Source: Lumnitzera littorea | Lineage: Eukaryota > Streptophyta > Magnoliopsida > Myrtales > Combretaceae | Direction: 5' to 3' | Length of the DNA: 64,000 nt | NCBI GenBank assembly: GCA_024138015.1 | Contig: JAMXBB010000011.1 | Location: 26,225,984-26,289,983 of the forward strand | In this document: in pieces, positions 32,461 through 45,699 of the stretch | Numbering within the stretch: position 1 is the first letter of the stretch | How the letters are laid out: every line of letters starts with the position of its first letter | Position numbers and translations under genes: made by a program | The notes under the pieces: model-generated | Told to the model about the DNA's origin: nothing | The model's input: the letters and a program-made list of their open reading frames with translations, nothing else | Databases searched by the model: none

Positions 32461-34308
32461 ATACATATATATTTTACGTGTTATTTTATATCCCTTAATA
32501 ATTTTATTATATATATAATTTATCTATAAAAGTTTATAAATTACCAGGCCTATTCTATGTGATTATGGTAAATAATGCGTAATGTAGTTAAGTTGTATTA
32601 TTTTAGCTATATTATTATTTTATTATATTTTTAATATCCGAGTCCATAGAGTCTCCTCAACGTCTTGAGCCCTTTAGTAAGTTTTTAGACTAATTGGATT
32701 AATTTTATTGACATCCTAAATTTACTAACTCGATCCCTATTCTTCTAATATGTGGCTCACATTAAATAAGTATTACAACCTTTTTTTTTTTTTTTTTAAG
32801 CTACTTGTATTTGTTATATGTAAGTATTTGTTGTCTTTATTTTTCCGTAAATTTTATTTTGCTCCCTAGTTTGCTTCATGTCTACTATCTTCTTGAACTT
32901 TGATATAGTTAAATATTTCTTGAGTGATATAGATGTTCAAGAAATTATCATACATGGAGTGGAATACGAAGCGAAATAAAATATATAAAAAAGGTTGATG
33001 ACCACTTCTACGCAATTGATATAATGGAGTGCTAAAAAAGGAGAAGCCAACACTAACACTGTTTATAATACACATTTAACTGTGAATATTTCTCACGTAT
33101 CCGACCATAAGCTTACATTTACCATGTAGCATTGGAAATCATAGAAGTTACTTCTTTATCTTTTTTTGGTTCTTTAACTTTTTTAATCTGTTGGATTCCT
33201 ATCAATTGTTAGCTTGATATTTCTAGGAAGACAATACAAAAAGTACCACTTAAAAAAGATGCTATATTTATAGTATATGAAAAATATTATTACTTAAGAC
33301 ATTTATAGGAAAGAAGGGCATACGTGTGTATGTATTTGCGTTGGTGCAAAAAGGGGCGTGGACAAACGAGGGTTCTACAGCTACGTGCGGTGTGTGTTTC
33401 TGTTATTGTGAGTGTTTGTGTATGAATTTTGTTTTTTTTGTGAGTGGAGTGTTCAAGTATGTGGTGCATGTGATGTTGCAGAATGATCGGATGGATGATG
33501 GCAGATTTTTGTTTGGTAGGTTGTATTTATTCATTGATTTTGTTTGGTGGTAGGATCCAAGCAGATCTCCTGCCTGGGTCTCGGGGCAAGAACTGGCCAT
33601 GGGCCGGTTTATAGTGAAAAACTGGCTTGTGCCTACTCAAGTAGTTGAAACTTGACTTAGTTGCAATTGGATGAAGTTAGGAGTAAATATTAGGTTGGAT
33701 AAAGTAGATTTGATTTATTTGTACTGGATTTGAACCTTCTACGTCGGGTGTAACTTAAAATTATTATTCACTGGTGAGGAGGTAGTGCAGAGAAGCAGTC
33801 AGCAATCATCATACAGCAAGCAAAAACGGTAACCGAATGGTACTCCTCATACTTAAAAAGAACCCTTCTCAGCACATCTCTCAACATGAAAGAACACAAA
33901 AAGACATGAAGTATCTCTATTTTACAAGGTTGTGCTCCCCTTCACAATCCAATCCTTACAAACACTTTTTGAATATCTGGAGTTATAAAAATGGAGATTC
34001 GTTTCCCTTCAACCCTTGCCTACCTAATTCAAAATGACTTTCTCCAACTCGTGAACTTGTGAGATCGTCAATATTGTACCAAGGGTGTAATTGTAGTAAA
34101 ACCTGACCTGTTGACCCTTTGGCTTGCCGGCGCAGTTGCTAAATCTGCTCTGGGTCAATTATTCATTCAATGGAAGCTATATGTAATGATTGCTCTTAAG
34201 TAAAAATATGGATCTTCCTTCCATAATAACTACAGCACATCAAGAAAAGCTTGTAGAGGCACCGCACTTATTTCCAGTTTAAACTTAAAAAAAAAAAAAA
34301 AAAGTGTT
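32461..34308. other. Intergenic AT-rich DNA downstream of the B-box gene
   Basis: I recognise no gene or repeat family here. There are T runs near 32780 and an open frame at 33326-33553 that is Cys/Phe/Val-rich without known motifs. An A17 tract at 34287-34303 lies just past the B-box stop and so reads as poly-T on the gene's strand, five bases after the stop codon. Confidence 0.5.
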
Positions 34309-35920
34309 CTAGTAGAAACCACTCAGAGGTAGCTGGTTTCCTCTAGAAGTGTAGTTGATGTCGGGGACCATGCAACCGCTGTCAGTTCTCCTCCTAATAA
34401 TCTTAGTAAGTTTTCGATCCATGTACAACTGCGGAGTATCGATCAAGATGAAATCCTGGGAATCGTTTAGAGGGAATGTTGGATGAGTTGTTGAATCAGG
34501 GGAAGTTGTCAGGTTTCCAAATTCTTGGGTGCCCAATTCCACGAACCCATCAGAAGTCTGCAGACAAAGTAACAGTTAGTGAACTCTTAGTTAATGAGCA
34601 AAGAAGTTAGTGTTTCTTTTTAATATGTCCACTTGGTTATAAGAGTTTACTGCAAACCTTACAATAACCACTGGAAGAATGTGAAGGATCAAGAAAATCG
34701 TCGACACTCCAACCCGGCAATGCCTCCGTGAAGTATTGGGAAATGCTGCTTGTGGAGAAGGTGCTTGGAGTGCCAACATCTTGATAATGTTGTTGATAAG
34801 TAGGTAGAGGGATGGATTTATGAGTAGAGGAGTCTACGCTCTCCATCGCCTTTCTCTTTGACCTGATATCGGAGGTTGCGTTTTGCACGGCCGGTGAGCT
34901 CGATGATTCGGGTTGGTAGGTGGAGGAAGAAGCAGAGAATTTAACTCCTGTGAGGAGGAACCTGTGGTGCTTTTTGGTCAGGTCATTGGCTTGATGCAAT
35001 GGAATGTCACATTCCTTGCAAAGGATGGCTCTATCTTCTCGACAAAATACCAACGCACGCCTCTCCTGCGAAAGTTTGATGTTCCTTCAGGGAATTTGCA
35101 CTCTTAAAAATCATTTAATGGATATCATAACAAAGAACCACAGCATATCCTTCTTGTTCCATCAATTTTCTGATGTCTACTCACTAAAGTAAATATCATT
35201 AATTTTGACAATTTCATTGCCAATTAAATTTCTATTCGTCAAGTTTACTGTCTCTTTGTTCATCATTACTTGCTTTCTTTAACCAACGAGTATACGGCCC
35301 ACCATTTCTCAAAGACGGTGGAGGTTCTAAGTTTAGTAAGTTGAAAATCTGATTAAATATAATATTTAACAACTTGAAAATATTTAACACTGTAAAAAAA
35401 ATATATTCCAATTTTAGGTATCCCATTCCTATGTGCCCTCCATAGACTTAAACTACATGACCTTTTAGAGAACATATGGCGGTCGGTATGTAGCTGAGCT
35501 GATACATGTCTTTAGACATATAACCGGAATCTATCTACTCTGTCTTCATTTTTCCACTAACCAATTTCTCAAAAGTGTAGAATTACTATTGACGTCTCAA
35601 TTGCTTTGGCAGAGAAATTTAGTCCATGGTTATGCAAAATCGATCCTATTTATCCTTCTGATAACATCGAAGCGCGCGATGAAATTGCATAAACATGTAA
35701 AAAGAAATAATAGTGAAGATATCAAATTCAGCACCTGACAAATATCACAAAGAGGAGACTCTTGTAAAGTGGAATGAAGAAGACTGAATCTCCTGTGTTT
35801 GCTAGCAAGCTTGTTGGCATGATGGACTTTGTGATCACAACCACCACAGAGAGCAGCTTCATCTGCAGAGCAAAACACTGTTGCTCTTTCCTTATTACAA
35901 ACATCACAAAGAATCTTCAT
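34309..35920 (-). CDS. BBX20-like: B-box zinc-finger transcription regulator, two B-boxes, three exons (BBX20/21/22 clade)
   Basis: Exons on the minus strand: 35920-35735, 35065-34658 and 34557-34309 (stop TAG). Introns of 669 and 100 bp have GT...AG ends and both fall in phase 0, giving 280 residues. ATG opens MKILCDVC. B-box 1 ligands are C5, C8, C17, D20, C25, C28, H33 and H42; B-box 2 ligands are C58, C61, C70, D73, C78, C81, H86 and H95. Spacing is canonical, and the first intron splits B-box 2 after Gln62. A basic SKRK patch (possible nuclear signal) and the conserved GWSVDDFLD motif near residue 185 follow; there is no CCT domain. This is the structure of group IV BBX proteins, nuclear co-regulators of light signalling working with HY5 and COP1. 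Closest by motif to BBX20, but BBX21/22 are not excluded. No damage seen, so it is probably functional. Confidence 0.92.
34558..34657 (-). other. Intron 2 of the B-box gene
   Basis: 100 bp, donor AAG|GTTTGC at 34657 and acceptor TTTGTCTGCAG ending at 34558. Removing it keeps the frame (YCK then TSDGFVELG). Confidence 0.85.
35066..35734 (-). other. Intron 1 of the B-box gene
   Basis: 669 bp, donor CAG|GTGC at 35734 and acceptor CGCAG ending at 35066. AT-rich with no internal gene. It interrupts the second B-box between Cys61-Gln62 and Glu63. Confidence 0.88.
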
Positions 35921-36275
35921 ACTGCCTCTTGATCTCCTCACAATTTTCTCGAAACGTGACGCGTGTGTAAAAAACAAAGAGATCGATGGGGATGAATGGG
36001 AGGCTTTTTGCCAAGGCTTTATTTCATAGAGTTTTGGTGTGTTCTCGGTTTCTTGGAATTGTAGGAAAAGTCTAAGCAAGAAAGGTTTTGGCTAATGGGG
36101 TGTTGAGGAATATGCACTTGAGTGTTCATTTTTCAAAGCTTTCACTTTCATCCTTAAGCGAGGCAGCGTGGGGAGGCATGGGAATAAGGAAGTCAGCTAT
36201 CATCCTATTTATCGAGATTCAGCTGAAGGAAATGGGAAAAAAATAATCCTCGTACTTATAAAATATAGGTCTCAT
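35921..36275 (-). promoter_or_regulatory. 5' leader and proximal promoter region of the B-box gene
   Basis: On the minus strand a TATATTTTATAA stretch at 36269-36258 is the best TATA-like candidate, giving a leader of roughly 300 bases. An ACGT core (GTCACGT) lies at 35954-35960, close before the ATG; ACGT cores are bound by bZIP factors such as HY5, but this is suggestive only. The frame is open upstream to 36079, but the B-box start at 35920 is the family's usual N-terminus. Confidence 0.35.
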
Positions 36276-39200
36276 TAACGGTACTCTACCGCTTTTATTA
36301 TGGAATTAAAATAAAACTTTCATTTTTTTTCTCCCAGCTGATTAGTGATTACTATTTTTATAAAAAAGAAGTGAATGCAAAGATAATATTTTTTTTATTT
36401 AATTTGGAATCTTAATAATAAGTGCACAGAATGCGATTGGCATTTTTCTAAACAATTTGACCAAAGGTGATTTATCAACAGTTCATGTGAAAGAGAAAGG
36501 GTAGAGAGAAAATTTTCCTCCAATAGTAAACGTTAGCTGGATACCAAATTGTCGACCATATTAAATTATTCGAAAATACTAAATATTTTTTTGGTTATGG
36601 ACTAGAAGTTGAATTTAGCCTTTTTCTTCTGTATGAATCTTTTGACTTTAGATGGAAGGAAAATGGAATTGAGTGTTAGAAGACCATTACCTATGCGCCC
36701 ACATCTATAGAAGAAAAAAAATATAAGTGGATGGACGGTGGAATTGTATTTATTAGTTCTTTTTCGGAAATGCTTATGATGTTGCATTCATCTAAAATTT
36801 ATAGAGCGTATTTTAATATCTTTAAATTCTTAGAAATTGAAAAATAATTTTTTAATGATTATAAACAATTCTTAAAGTGTATTTTAATACCTTTTAAATT
36901 TTTACTTTGATGCATTTTTTAAAGCAGAAAAAGCAAATATTTTTTAATATTACCAACTTATAAAAGCTAAGAGTATTGGAGCATTGTTTTGTTAGTTTGA
37001 AAAATATATTTATATCGAGATGAAAATTTACAAGTTTATTTGTAATTTCTTCTAGTTTTTTTTTTTCTTTTGCTTTATACACCTGTGGTATAATTGCTAT
37101 TCTTCCCTTAATCGATAAACAAATATCGTTCTTCCCTTTTCATCTTCACTAAAATATAGAATCGGATAATAAATAAAAATTATTTTTTATTTTCTTTTCC
37201 ATTTTATTCGGTCATTAACTTAATTAATAAAAAACTCTCATTAGTAAAAATTTAAGATTTTCTTCTAGCTATCTACTGTGTTACAACTTTCAGAGGGGAG
37301 ATTAAATGTAATTGTTTTATCAGAAGATCAACGTTCATATTATTATATTAGAAATGCCTTAATAAATATTTGAGATTTTATGGAATTATTTTAACAAGCT
37401 CCCGCAAGTTTGACTTACTATAGCGTCATCTATTTATTTTTTTCAAAGCAAGCAAATAATATTATTAACTATACTTAGAAATATCCATTCCAAGTATCGT
37501 TTCTAATTCCTTGGTCGTTAATATAGGAGTCTAGTAATGTAAAATATTATGTAACGTATAAATAAGTTAAATTTACTTGTAACTATTCAATTTACTTAAA
37601 CTTGATTAGATGATAATTAAGGAATTTGAGTTTTATAATATTTAACTGGATTTCATGAGTTTAAATATTATTGAGTTCTAATTAAATATAGATATCAATA
37701 TATTATAACTAAAAGATAAATATTTAGTAAAGAATTTAAACTTTATAAATTGAACTCGAATTAACAATTCTAAATTGAATCAAGTTATGATTCAATGCCA
37801 CATTCTCTACGCTATTCCTTTCACCCGTTTCAGCTTTTTTTTTTTTTCTTTTTCTTTAAGTTTTGTCCATTTCGATTTTTTTTTAATTTTTTAAAGTTTT
37901 TGCTTATAATTATTTTAGTAATATATTTAAAATTTATTAATTTATCTAGAAAAAGTCATGAAGATCGCACGTGGGGAGATGCTAATCATAATAACAACGT
38001 CGACGAGGGCACTAATATAATAATAATAATGACGACCACCATGACGCAAAAGAAGCAAGCATTTGAGAGCATATCGCTGTTATGTCTTTGACCAATTGAT
38101 AATTTTAAAATCTCAGCATCTGCGCTGCAAAAGGTCGCAGTAGAACCATCAGTAGAAAATTAAGAATCTAAATGTACAGAAGATTTTCGGGAAAAAAAAA
38201 ATGTACGCAAATCCAGGAATAGGGAAGACGTGATGCTTCAAATTTTTCTCGGAATAATATCGAATTTATTTGGTTTTTCAGTTTTAAGGTCTTATTTATA
38301 CTTTATAGTGTATGTGATGCTATACATTCAAGGTTTACACTCTTTATCTTATATCCGCTTCTAAATGTTATTTGATTTCTATATTAATTGATTTACCACA
38401 TTGTTATCTATTAAATTTAGATTCTCACTAGATAGTAATTTCATTTTATAAATTTACATTCACACACATATATAAATATTTATTTATTTGATATTTTCTT
38501 TAGAGTTTGAGGTGTTTTAATAGGAGTACTTATTTTTTCTATATTTACTGAACCGCCAATTGCTGCTTAAAAATTTATTTGTCAATATTTTATAATCTGA
38601 CATGTACAAATTTAAATAGATAATATTATGACATCAATGATAAAAATCAATGGAAGGTGGCTACTGTAAAAAAATTGAAATTAAGCGTGAAATCAGGAAA
38701 GTTATATATGCAGCCACTGGTTGGCTATAAAAATGAGGTAAAAGAAGAGAGAGAATTACTCTGATAATTCCATTGGGCTTTTGACTTAAATATAGACAAG
38801 ACCCGGGGCTCGAACCACAAATAAATAAAGAAAAAGAAATGGGTAAAGGGCAAATTTGGAGTATGATTTGATGGAGCGAAGGCTGACGCTGACCGGGTTT
38901 GGTGATCGACCGCTACAGTAATCGTTATTAGCTTGTATGGTGATGCAATTAGCTGGAATCGGAACCATACTGTAATCGACTATAAGGATCGTAATTTGCC
39001 TGGCAGTTACACAGTACCACTACATTCGCTAAGCTTAATAACATTCTTATTGTATGTGTGACAAATTATTTTAATTAGTAATAGAACTAGAATCCAAATA
39101 ACTATATCTAACATTGCAATGTTATAGAGAGCTTTCTATTGTCGGACTCGGACTCAATCAAAGGTTGGTCCTTAACATCTCTTAGCAACAAAAATCAAAT

Positions 39201-39475
39201 ATTAACTAGGATCTCTTATGGATCTCCTGTCCATTATACTACTTTCAAAAGCCCAAGTTTACCATGGACATAACACAAGCAATTTACATCAATCTAAGAG
39301 CGGACTCGATTTTAGCATTTATTTTAAAGATTTTTAATTTTTTGTGTTGGGAATCACTCAAAGCGGAATACTGTCACGTTTAAGTATCAACATGAGCATA
39401 GTTAACATATGACGCTCTCCGAGGTATCTCCAGACTCCACTCCACATCTACATTCTTGTATGTCACAGTCTTGTC
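36276..39475. other. AT-rich intergenic DNA upstream of the B-box gene
   Basis: No gene, repeat family or RNA was recognised. Short ORFs (such as 37795-38091) are Phe/Asn/Thr-rich translations of homopolymers. A lone tRNA-type B-box sequence occurs near 38805 on the minus strand, without an A-box. Confidence 0.5.
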
Positions 39476-39491
39476 TTTATATATATATATT
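39476..39491. repeat. (TA)n microsatellite
   Basis: Short run of alternating TA. Confidence 0.8.
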
Positions 39492-40092
39492 TGTTATCTA
39501 TCACGATAAATTCGGATCAATTACTGAATGGGAGTGGAGTCAACAGTGTATGCATCCCATCAGATTCCGTCTTTGACTCTAGGAATCTAATATCACCATA
39601 CCAAGTTTATCTTTAAAATAAAAAAAAAAAATCAATGTACAAATATACATAGGTTTATTTATTAATTCTTCAATAGTTTAACAATCGTACGAATAACGTT
39701 GGCATGGTTGTGTACCTGTGCACGTTTTTGCTTCCTCGGTCCGCATGAGACCAAACCAATCCTCGCCTGATAAATACTTGCTATAAACTAGAAAAAAAAA
39801 AAAAGGGATAAATTATTACATGTTGACACGTGAACAGCAGTGTTATTCTCGCTGATTTATACTCACATGTCAACTAGTATTTTGATTTTTGTCCAATATA
39901 CAAGTTGTCTTGATAATTTTTTTTGCCAATTATTGTCCTAATTCATGGCACGACGTAGTGGGAAGAAATCGTAAGCGGATCATATTGGCAGATTAGAAAA
40001 CGCTCGTACGGACGCTTGTGAGTAAATTGATATATTAATGGCTGCTTGGCAATTGTTCAGATGGCGATGCAATTTCGATCTTGGATTTGGTT

Positions 40093-40136
40093 ATATGATA
40101 TATATATATATATATATATATCCGTATGTATGTATG
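40093..40136. repeat. (TA)n plus (TATG)n compound microsatellite
   Basis: About 13 TA repeats are followed by CCG and TATG repeats (TATGTATGTATG). It could be length-polymorphic. Confidence 0.9.
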
Positions 40137-43100
40137 TACTCTACGTTGGAGCTATGAGTCACTCCGGGGGATAGTCATAAATAATCATAAATTGTGCTGC
40201 TTGAATAATTAATAGAAAAGATAATAATCAAGAGTGTTTGTTGGATCTCTGTGATCGTGAGCATGTGCTTATATAGCTATATATTAGGCTTTTAGCTCAT
40301 CCATTTGGAAATATCTTTTTAGGATTTGATGATGCTGCTAAGATGAATTTATATTACCATTTGAGATATAATATGTGTTAGGAAGGTGAGTGTGGTTAAC
40401 AAAAGTATTTAATAGCTGGATAATAAATAAAGACTTAAAAGGCACGATTGGATTGCTTTCTTTAGAGAATTTATACTTCTCAATTTAGTTTGTCATGAAA
40501 GTTGAAATTCGAAATTCTCTTGGAATACAATTAAGTCTTAGTACGTGAATAACACAAAAAAGAGTAGTTTATGTAGTTTTGATGGGAAAATTCATAGGGA
40601 TTTAGTGAGAAAATTCGTGCAAAACAAATGCTCAAATAAGAGCCAAACCTTTCACCAAGAATCATAATGATTCAACAAATAAATTTTATTTATTAGATTG
40701 AGTTTACATTAGTTATAGATAAGTCTAATCCTTATCACACATTCATACATCTCTTATAATTGAAACTCTTGAAAGTTCAACCAAAAGTTGCAATTCTTTC
40801 AAGCATTTCCATCAACTAACTTACTGTCATAAGGTATACGGGCTAGTATGTGGCTGTACACTTTGGCTGTGTACTTTTCTGATTCAATTTACAAGTATTA
40901 TTGGAGAAACACGAGCAAGTTCACAATCATATACCCGACCGTTTATCTCTTTGTGTGCCTAACACCAAATATTTATAGATCATCAAGATGTATATGATCA
41001 AGAATGTGCGTGTTTTTGTTCGTGTATCTTTATGAACACTAAAAATCTCCCTTTTTCACTCATGTTTACCACAAGTTCCAACTTAGTTAGTCATTGAACA
41101 TTTTAAATACATAGTTTATTCTTCAAAACACATTATTGCCAATCTATTTCAACATTTCTCTACTAAATTGCCGATTGTCTAAACATAAACAACTCATTGA
41201 TTATGTATAAAAAATAGTATCGTTAGATTTGAATTACTCCTTTGTGTAAGTTATCAAAGTTGTAATTGTTAGATTTTCTCTTACTTTAGTTTTGATGCTT
41301 GGTCTCACCCTTTAGAAAGATGCTAAAGTAACCCTTCATTTAGAAAGAGGCTAACTTGCTTGCCATCTTTCCCATATCATAAAAAATGGAAGGTTGACCA
41401 CAGAAATGTTTAAGTGTGCTAATTTGTGAACTAAGTGTACAAGTAGAAAGTTAACATATGAACATATGGACTATGTATGATAGTGTTTAAAACACAGTAG
41501 AAAATTGTGTAGAAGATGTGAACGCAATAGAAATCGTGAAAATGCTTTGAAATAGTATGGTAGATACCTATATGACCTTGTCTAGAAGGTCAAAACTGTA
41601 GAGAAATCCGAAGTAGCTATAGAAGCTTATGTAGAAGTTAAAATTGCAGAAAGTTTTAGTCACTTATCTAAAGTAGTTGTAGAAAATAGTGTAGAAGGTC
41701 AAAACCGATTATAATCGAGCAACTACTAAAAGTATATTTTTTCATGATTTTAAATAGATTAAATTATCATCAATGCCTAGTTTCATTGGTTAAATGAGTT
41801 TGGATTATCTTTTCTATTATTCTCCACCTATTGTTTTTTTCCCTTACCCCTTGTTTTGATTTTTTTTTCAAGGAATGTATCCTTGCATTTTCTTCTTTGA
41901 TTTTATGTTTTCTATTATTCACCATTATTCTTTGTAATTTGTTATGTAATAAGATCACATATATTTGGAATAATGAAGGTAAGGAAAAATTACCTATAAA
42001 GAAGTTAAAATATCACATATCAATTATTTTTTGGATATTATATAAACGTAAAATTTATAGGAAAAAATACAAATTATACAAAATACTTTCCATATGAGTT
42101 TCAGATTGGTTTTAAGGTATTATATGATAAGTTTAAGTTCTAAAATAAAAATTTATACTTTATAAGATAAGATATAAATAAAATCTTATATTTTGTCCAT
42201 CTTATACTTACTTACCTTTTTATAACTCGTTCAAATAGTTATTTGTTTGAACGCTTGATGTTTTGGGATATCCTGATATCCCTACGTACAGGAATAAGAG
42301 CTTCTACTCTTGCCTTATCCTATATGCGATTTGTCGGGAACAATATACAAACTATACTATCGCAACAACAAAGCAACCTATAGATCTATTTAACTATATC
42401 ATATAATTTTTAAGATAAAATATCGTATTAAATTTATAATTATTAATAAATAATCTAATACTAATCAGTTCGTGTGACTGTTCATTAAGATTAAAGAATT
42501 AGAAGTTTCCTGAATTATATCCCCTCTAACCTAAATAGTAGGCGTTTAACGTGCATAATAAGCATTAATTAACACGTGCATCATAACGTGCATAAGATAT
42601 ACATAATTAAATGATGATCTGTCGGTGGTCCCAGCATCAGTATTCTCGTTTTCATACCATAGAGAAAACGCTTCGCAAGAATCTAGATGGAAATGGGCGT
42701 TTTATTCATATAGCTGTGCAAGGAAGAAAAGGGACTTTCTTTTTTTATTATTCAATGTTTTGTCAAAGTTTTCGGAGCCGTGGATTTGAATTGAAGAGGG
42801 AAGTTATTCCTTAAGTTAATTTGCAATCCAACCAATCGTCCAAGTTCAAGTTAATTGGTGCATCAAAAGACCAAGAAGCTACTAGAACGAGAAAATATTG
42901 GCTTTAATCAGGATAGACTCATAAATTATCGGTTAGTTTGATTTAGCGTTTATTAAATCAATGTATATTAGGATTGGAGTACCTATCGATTGGGCTCCAT
43001 CCTAGCCTGAATTAACAATGCTTGAGACAGACATGGGATAGTTTAATACTTTTGAATAAAGTAAAATAATATTTAAGATAAATTTAAATAAAAAATTAAT

Positions 43101-43925
43101 ATTTTATAAATAGTTTAAATAATTTTATAAAATGATTATTAAATTATAGCTTTATAATAATCAAATTATTTATTTAAACCACTTTATTAAAGTAAATTTT
43201 TTTGAAACGTTAATTGATTACTTGAGCTTAACTTAAATATCGATTCCCTTTATTATAATTAATGTGACTTTTTTATGTTCCTAACTTCTTTATGCGTATA
43301 TATTATAACTCAAGGCAACCTATATAAATTTTTTTTGCTTAATACGTTTACATCCGGATACGTTAAACTAACATCCTATCTGAATTTCTTTTTTTTTTTC
43401 GGTAATTCATGGCTTCATTTCATTTTATTAAACAGAGCGTATATATACAGAGTCTTACTGATCCAACATTAGAAACTTGCAGTCAGAAGCCTATAGATAC
43501 GTGACAACAATAAAACACAGTAAACTTTAACTATTATCCAAAATTAGAGGATAAGCATTTTATTTTACAAACATGAGGTCTTGTAAATCTCATGTATATC
43601 ATCGAATGACATTGTTAAACCTTTTTTTTTTTCTTTTTTATGATAACCGTTACCATTAAATTCATTAATTACAACTCATATTTAATTAAATAAATTCTCT
43701 TAAATTGCTATTTTTCGTTTGTAATTTCTCATAAATAATAATTATATTATTATATAAACTATTAATAAATAATACCAATTATATGATTTAATTTATTTAT
43801 TTTTTATTTTACAATAAATTTTATGAAAATGAATATGGATTATTGAATAATTAATCAGATTAATTTACATTTATTATAAGATACAATAAGCAAATATATT
43901 TCTATTGATGATTTTAATATTGACT
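40137..43925. other. AT-rich intergenic DNA
   Basis: No gene recognised. 40540-41760 has the texture of decayed repeat DNA (recurring GTAGAAG, AGTAGCTATAGAAG phrases near 41500-41700), but I cannot assign a family. ORFs at 41831-42097 and 42611-42814 have no known motif. Confidence 0.45.
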
Positions 43926-43989
43926 TAGTTTAGGTAAGGCCCTTAGGTCTGTCCCTGAGTAATATTTTCACTGCTTTTTTTTTTTTTTT

Positions 43990-44216
43990 GTTTTGGTAAT
44001 TAGAAGAATGAAAACAAGATGCAGCAACCAAAGAGTTGATACTCATATCTGGCTTACTACTATAGAGAAATCTAGTATAAAGCAAACCAAAATAAATAGC
44101 CCAAAGTTCAGCGGCTAGAATTTCAACTCTTTCAATCTTTTCGATAAATCCAAACACCCAAAACCCAAATCGATATCTGGACGCACCCGCACCTGTAGCT
44201 GCCTATCTGAAATTTG
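43990..44216 (-). pseudogene. RNase H-like fragment, probably from a LINE
   Basis: On the minus strand one frame reads TGAGASRYRFGFWVFGFIEK and VEILAAELWAIYFGLLYTR, resembling the plant RNase H domain found at the 3' end of LINE pol genes and LINE-derived host genes (G-A-G start, conserved Glu in A-E-L-W-A-I). The readable end runs into a poly-A stretch on the same strand (about 43989-43975). A 5'-truncated LINE copy with its tail is the simplest reading. The fragment is too short to be functional. Confidence 0.5.
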
Positions 44217-44765
44217 ACTCCACTCTCCCTATACAAGTTGCCATGTTAAACATTAATCCACACTCTAGCATCTAACTGCTATATTAATTAAGGTATATCG
44301 CCAGCCATATGGTTATTATATTTTGAGGAAAGCTAGGTACTTTTGTTGCTAAACAAAAACATCATATAACGAATCGATAAGATTCATAAATTAGTTTTCT
44401 TGTACGAGCTGCACTAAACAAATATATGAAATTATGAAAAAGTCTCAAGTTCCACTAAGACCCACGTTATCTTGTCACTTGACGGTCGGCTTTATCCAAG
44501 GATGCAATGAATTTCTATTCGTCACTGTATCTTTATAGAGCCTGAGGACAGGTAAATCTACACCTACTTATATCTTAATTAGACTTTTCGGTGTCTTAAA
44601 AAGATTGAGGAACCTTATGGCAAAGATCTCACCAAGTCAAATATTATTTCAAACCTCCATTAAACGTTTTCTTCATCATATATTTTGGCATTTAATATAA
44701 ATAAAATGTCATGAATAAATGCATTTGGTAGAACTTTTAGTTATTAAATATGGGTACAGGGAACA

Positions 44766-45425
44766 TTATTTAAGACTGTCATTGGGGTGGGTTTGGAATG
44801 GGTTTTACAAAATCCAAATTCGACCTAATACTTTGTAGGTCTTTTGAAAACCTTATATAATTTTTACCTTATTTTCAGAAATTGTTTCTATAAGGTTTTC
44901 TAAATCTGTTTAAAAACCGACTCGACCCACTAATAGGAAAAAAAAAAAAAAGATTGATTCACAAGAGTATACAAAAAATAAATCAAATCATGTAATTTTA
45001 TTTATTTATAATATCGTTAAATAAGTCTTTTATATATTATTATAATCATAAACAACAATATGAAACATCACATAATATCCTTTTCTTTAACAAACCAAAG
45101 ATACATATCCAAGTCTCTTTTTTTGTAAGCTAACGTGAACTATAAAGAAAATCCTCTATCATCTTTTTCTTTCTAGCCATTTTATTTTTGGATTAGATAC
45201 TTTTTGCTCATCTTATAAACAATGTACTAAAAATAAATTATTGAAATTATATATTATATATTATTATTTTTTTTTATAATTGAGTTTAGGTTTTTTATCA
45301 GGTTTTTTTTTAAGTTCCAGAACCTAACTTGGAACCTTGTAAGGTTTGATAATAATTTCAAAATCAGTTTTTGAGATGATTGGGCGGGTTGAAAACCCTA
45401 TAATGAGTCGCTTAGTGGCATCCGT
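44766..45425. mobile_element. Possible decayed MITE with hAT-like ends
   Basis: The left end reads TGTCATTGGGGTGGGTTTGG and then GGGTTTT. The reverse complement of the right end reads TGCCACTAAGCGACTC and, at the same distance, GGGTTTTCAACCCGCC. Such TGTCA...GGGTTTT ends are common in plant non-autonomous hAT-like elements. Match between the ends is weak and no clear 8-bp target duplication was found. Confidence 0.3.
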
Positions 45426-45559
45426 AATATTATCAGTAACTAATTCATAGGATATAATAGTGGTAAATGCTAAGAGAAAATAATATCTCTTTTTAGAGGA
45501 GGCAATCATATGGTCATATTTTGTTAGTATTTTCTTATGGTAATTAACTATGACTAATT

Positions 45560-45656
45560 GCTCAGATTTTTGTAGCTTAGTAATATAAACATCGATTTTC
45601 CAGTAGGATGGATTGGGTTCGAATCCTCCTCCTCTATTATAATTTAAAAAAAAAAA
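45560..45656 (+). mobile_element. tRNA-like SINE copy with A and B boxes and A-tail
   Basis: Pol III A-box-like TAGCTTAGTAA at 45573-45583, a perfect B box GGTTCGAATCC at 45616-45626, then an A11 tract at 45646-45656. Box spacing and tail fit a tRNA-derived SINE. The sequence does not fold as a normal tRNA (poor T stem), so it is not a tRNA gene. The minus-strand ORF through it shows the tell-tale GGGFEPNPS. Confidence 0.6.
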
Positions 45657-45699
45657 GCACACCGTACCATCACCGCTATCCACCACCAATTGCTAAATG

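Noticed and set aside
38795..38815. B-box-like GGTTCGAGCCC on the minus strand, possible tRNA or SINE
   Set aside because: No A box at the right distance and no cloverleaf; one such match is expected by chance in this much DNA.
42611..42814. 67-residue ORF with mixed composition
   Set aside because: No recognisable motif, codon context or neighbouring gene; cannot be distinguished from chance.
45324..45689. 121-residue minus-strand ORF
   Set aside because: It runs through the SINE and MITE-like DNA; GGGFEPNPS is the antisense of a tRNA B box.
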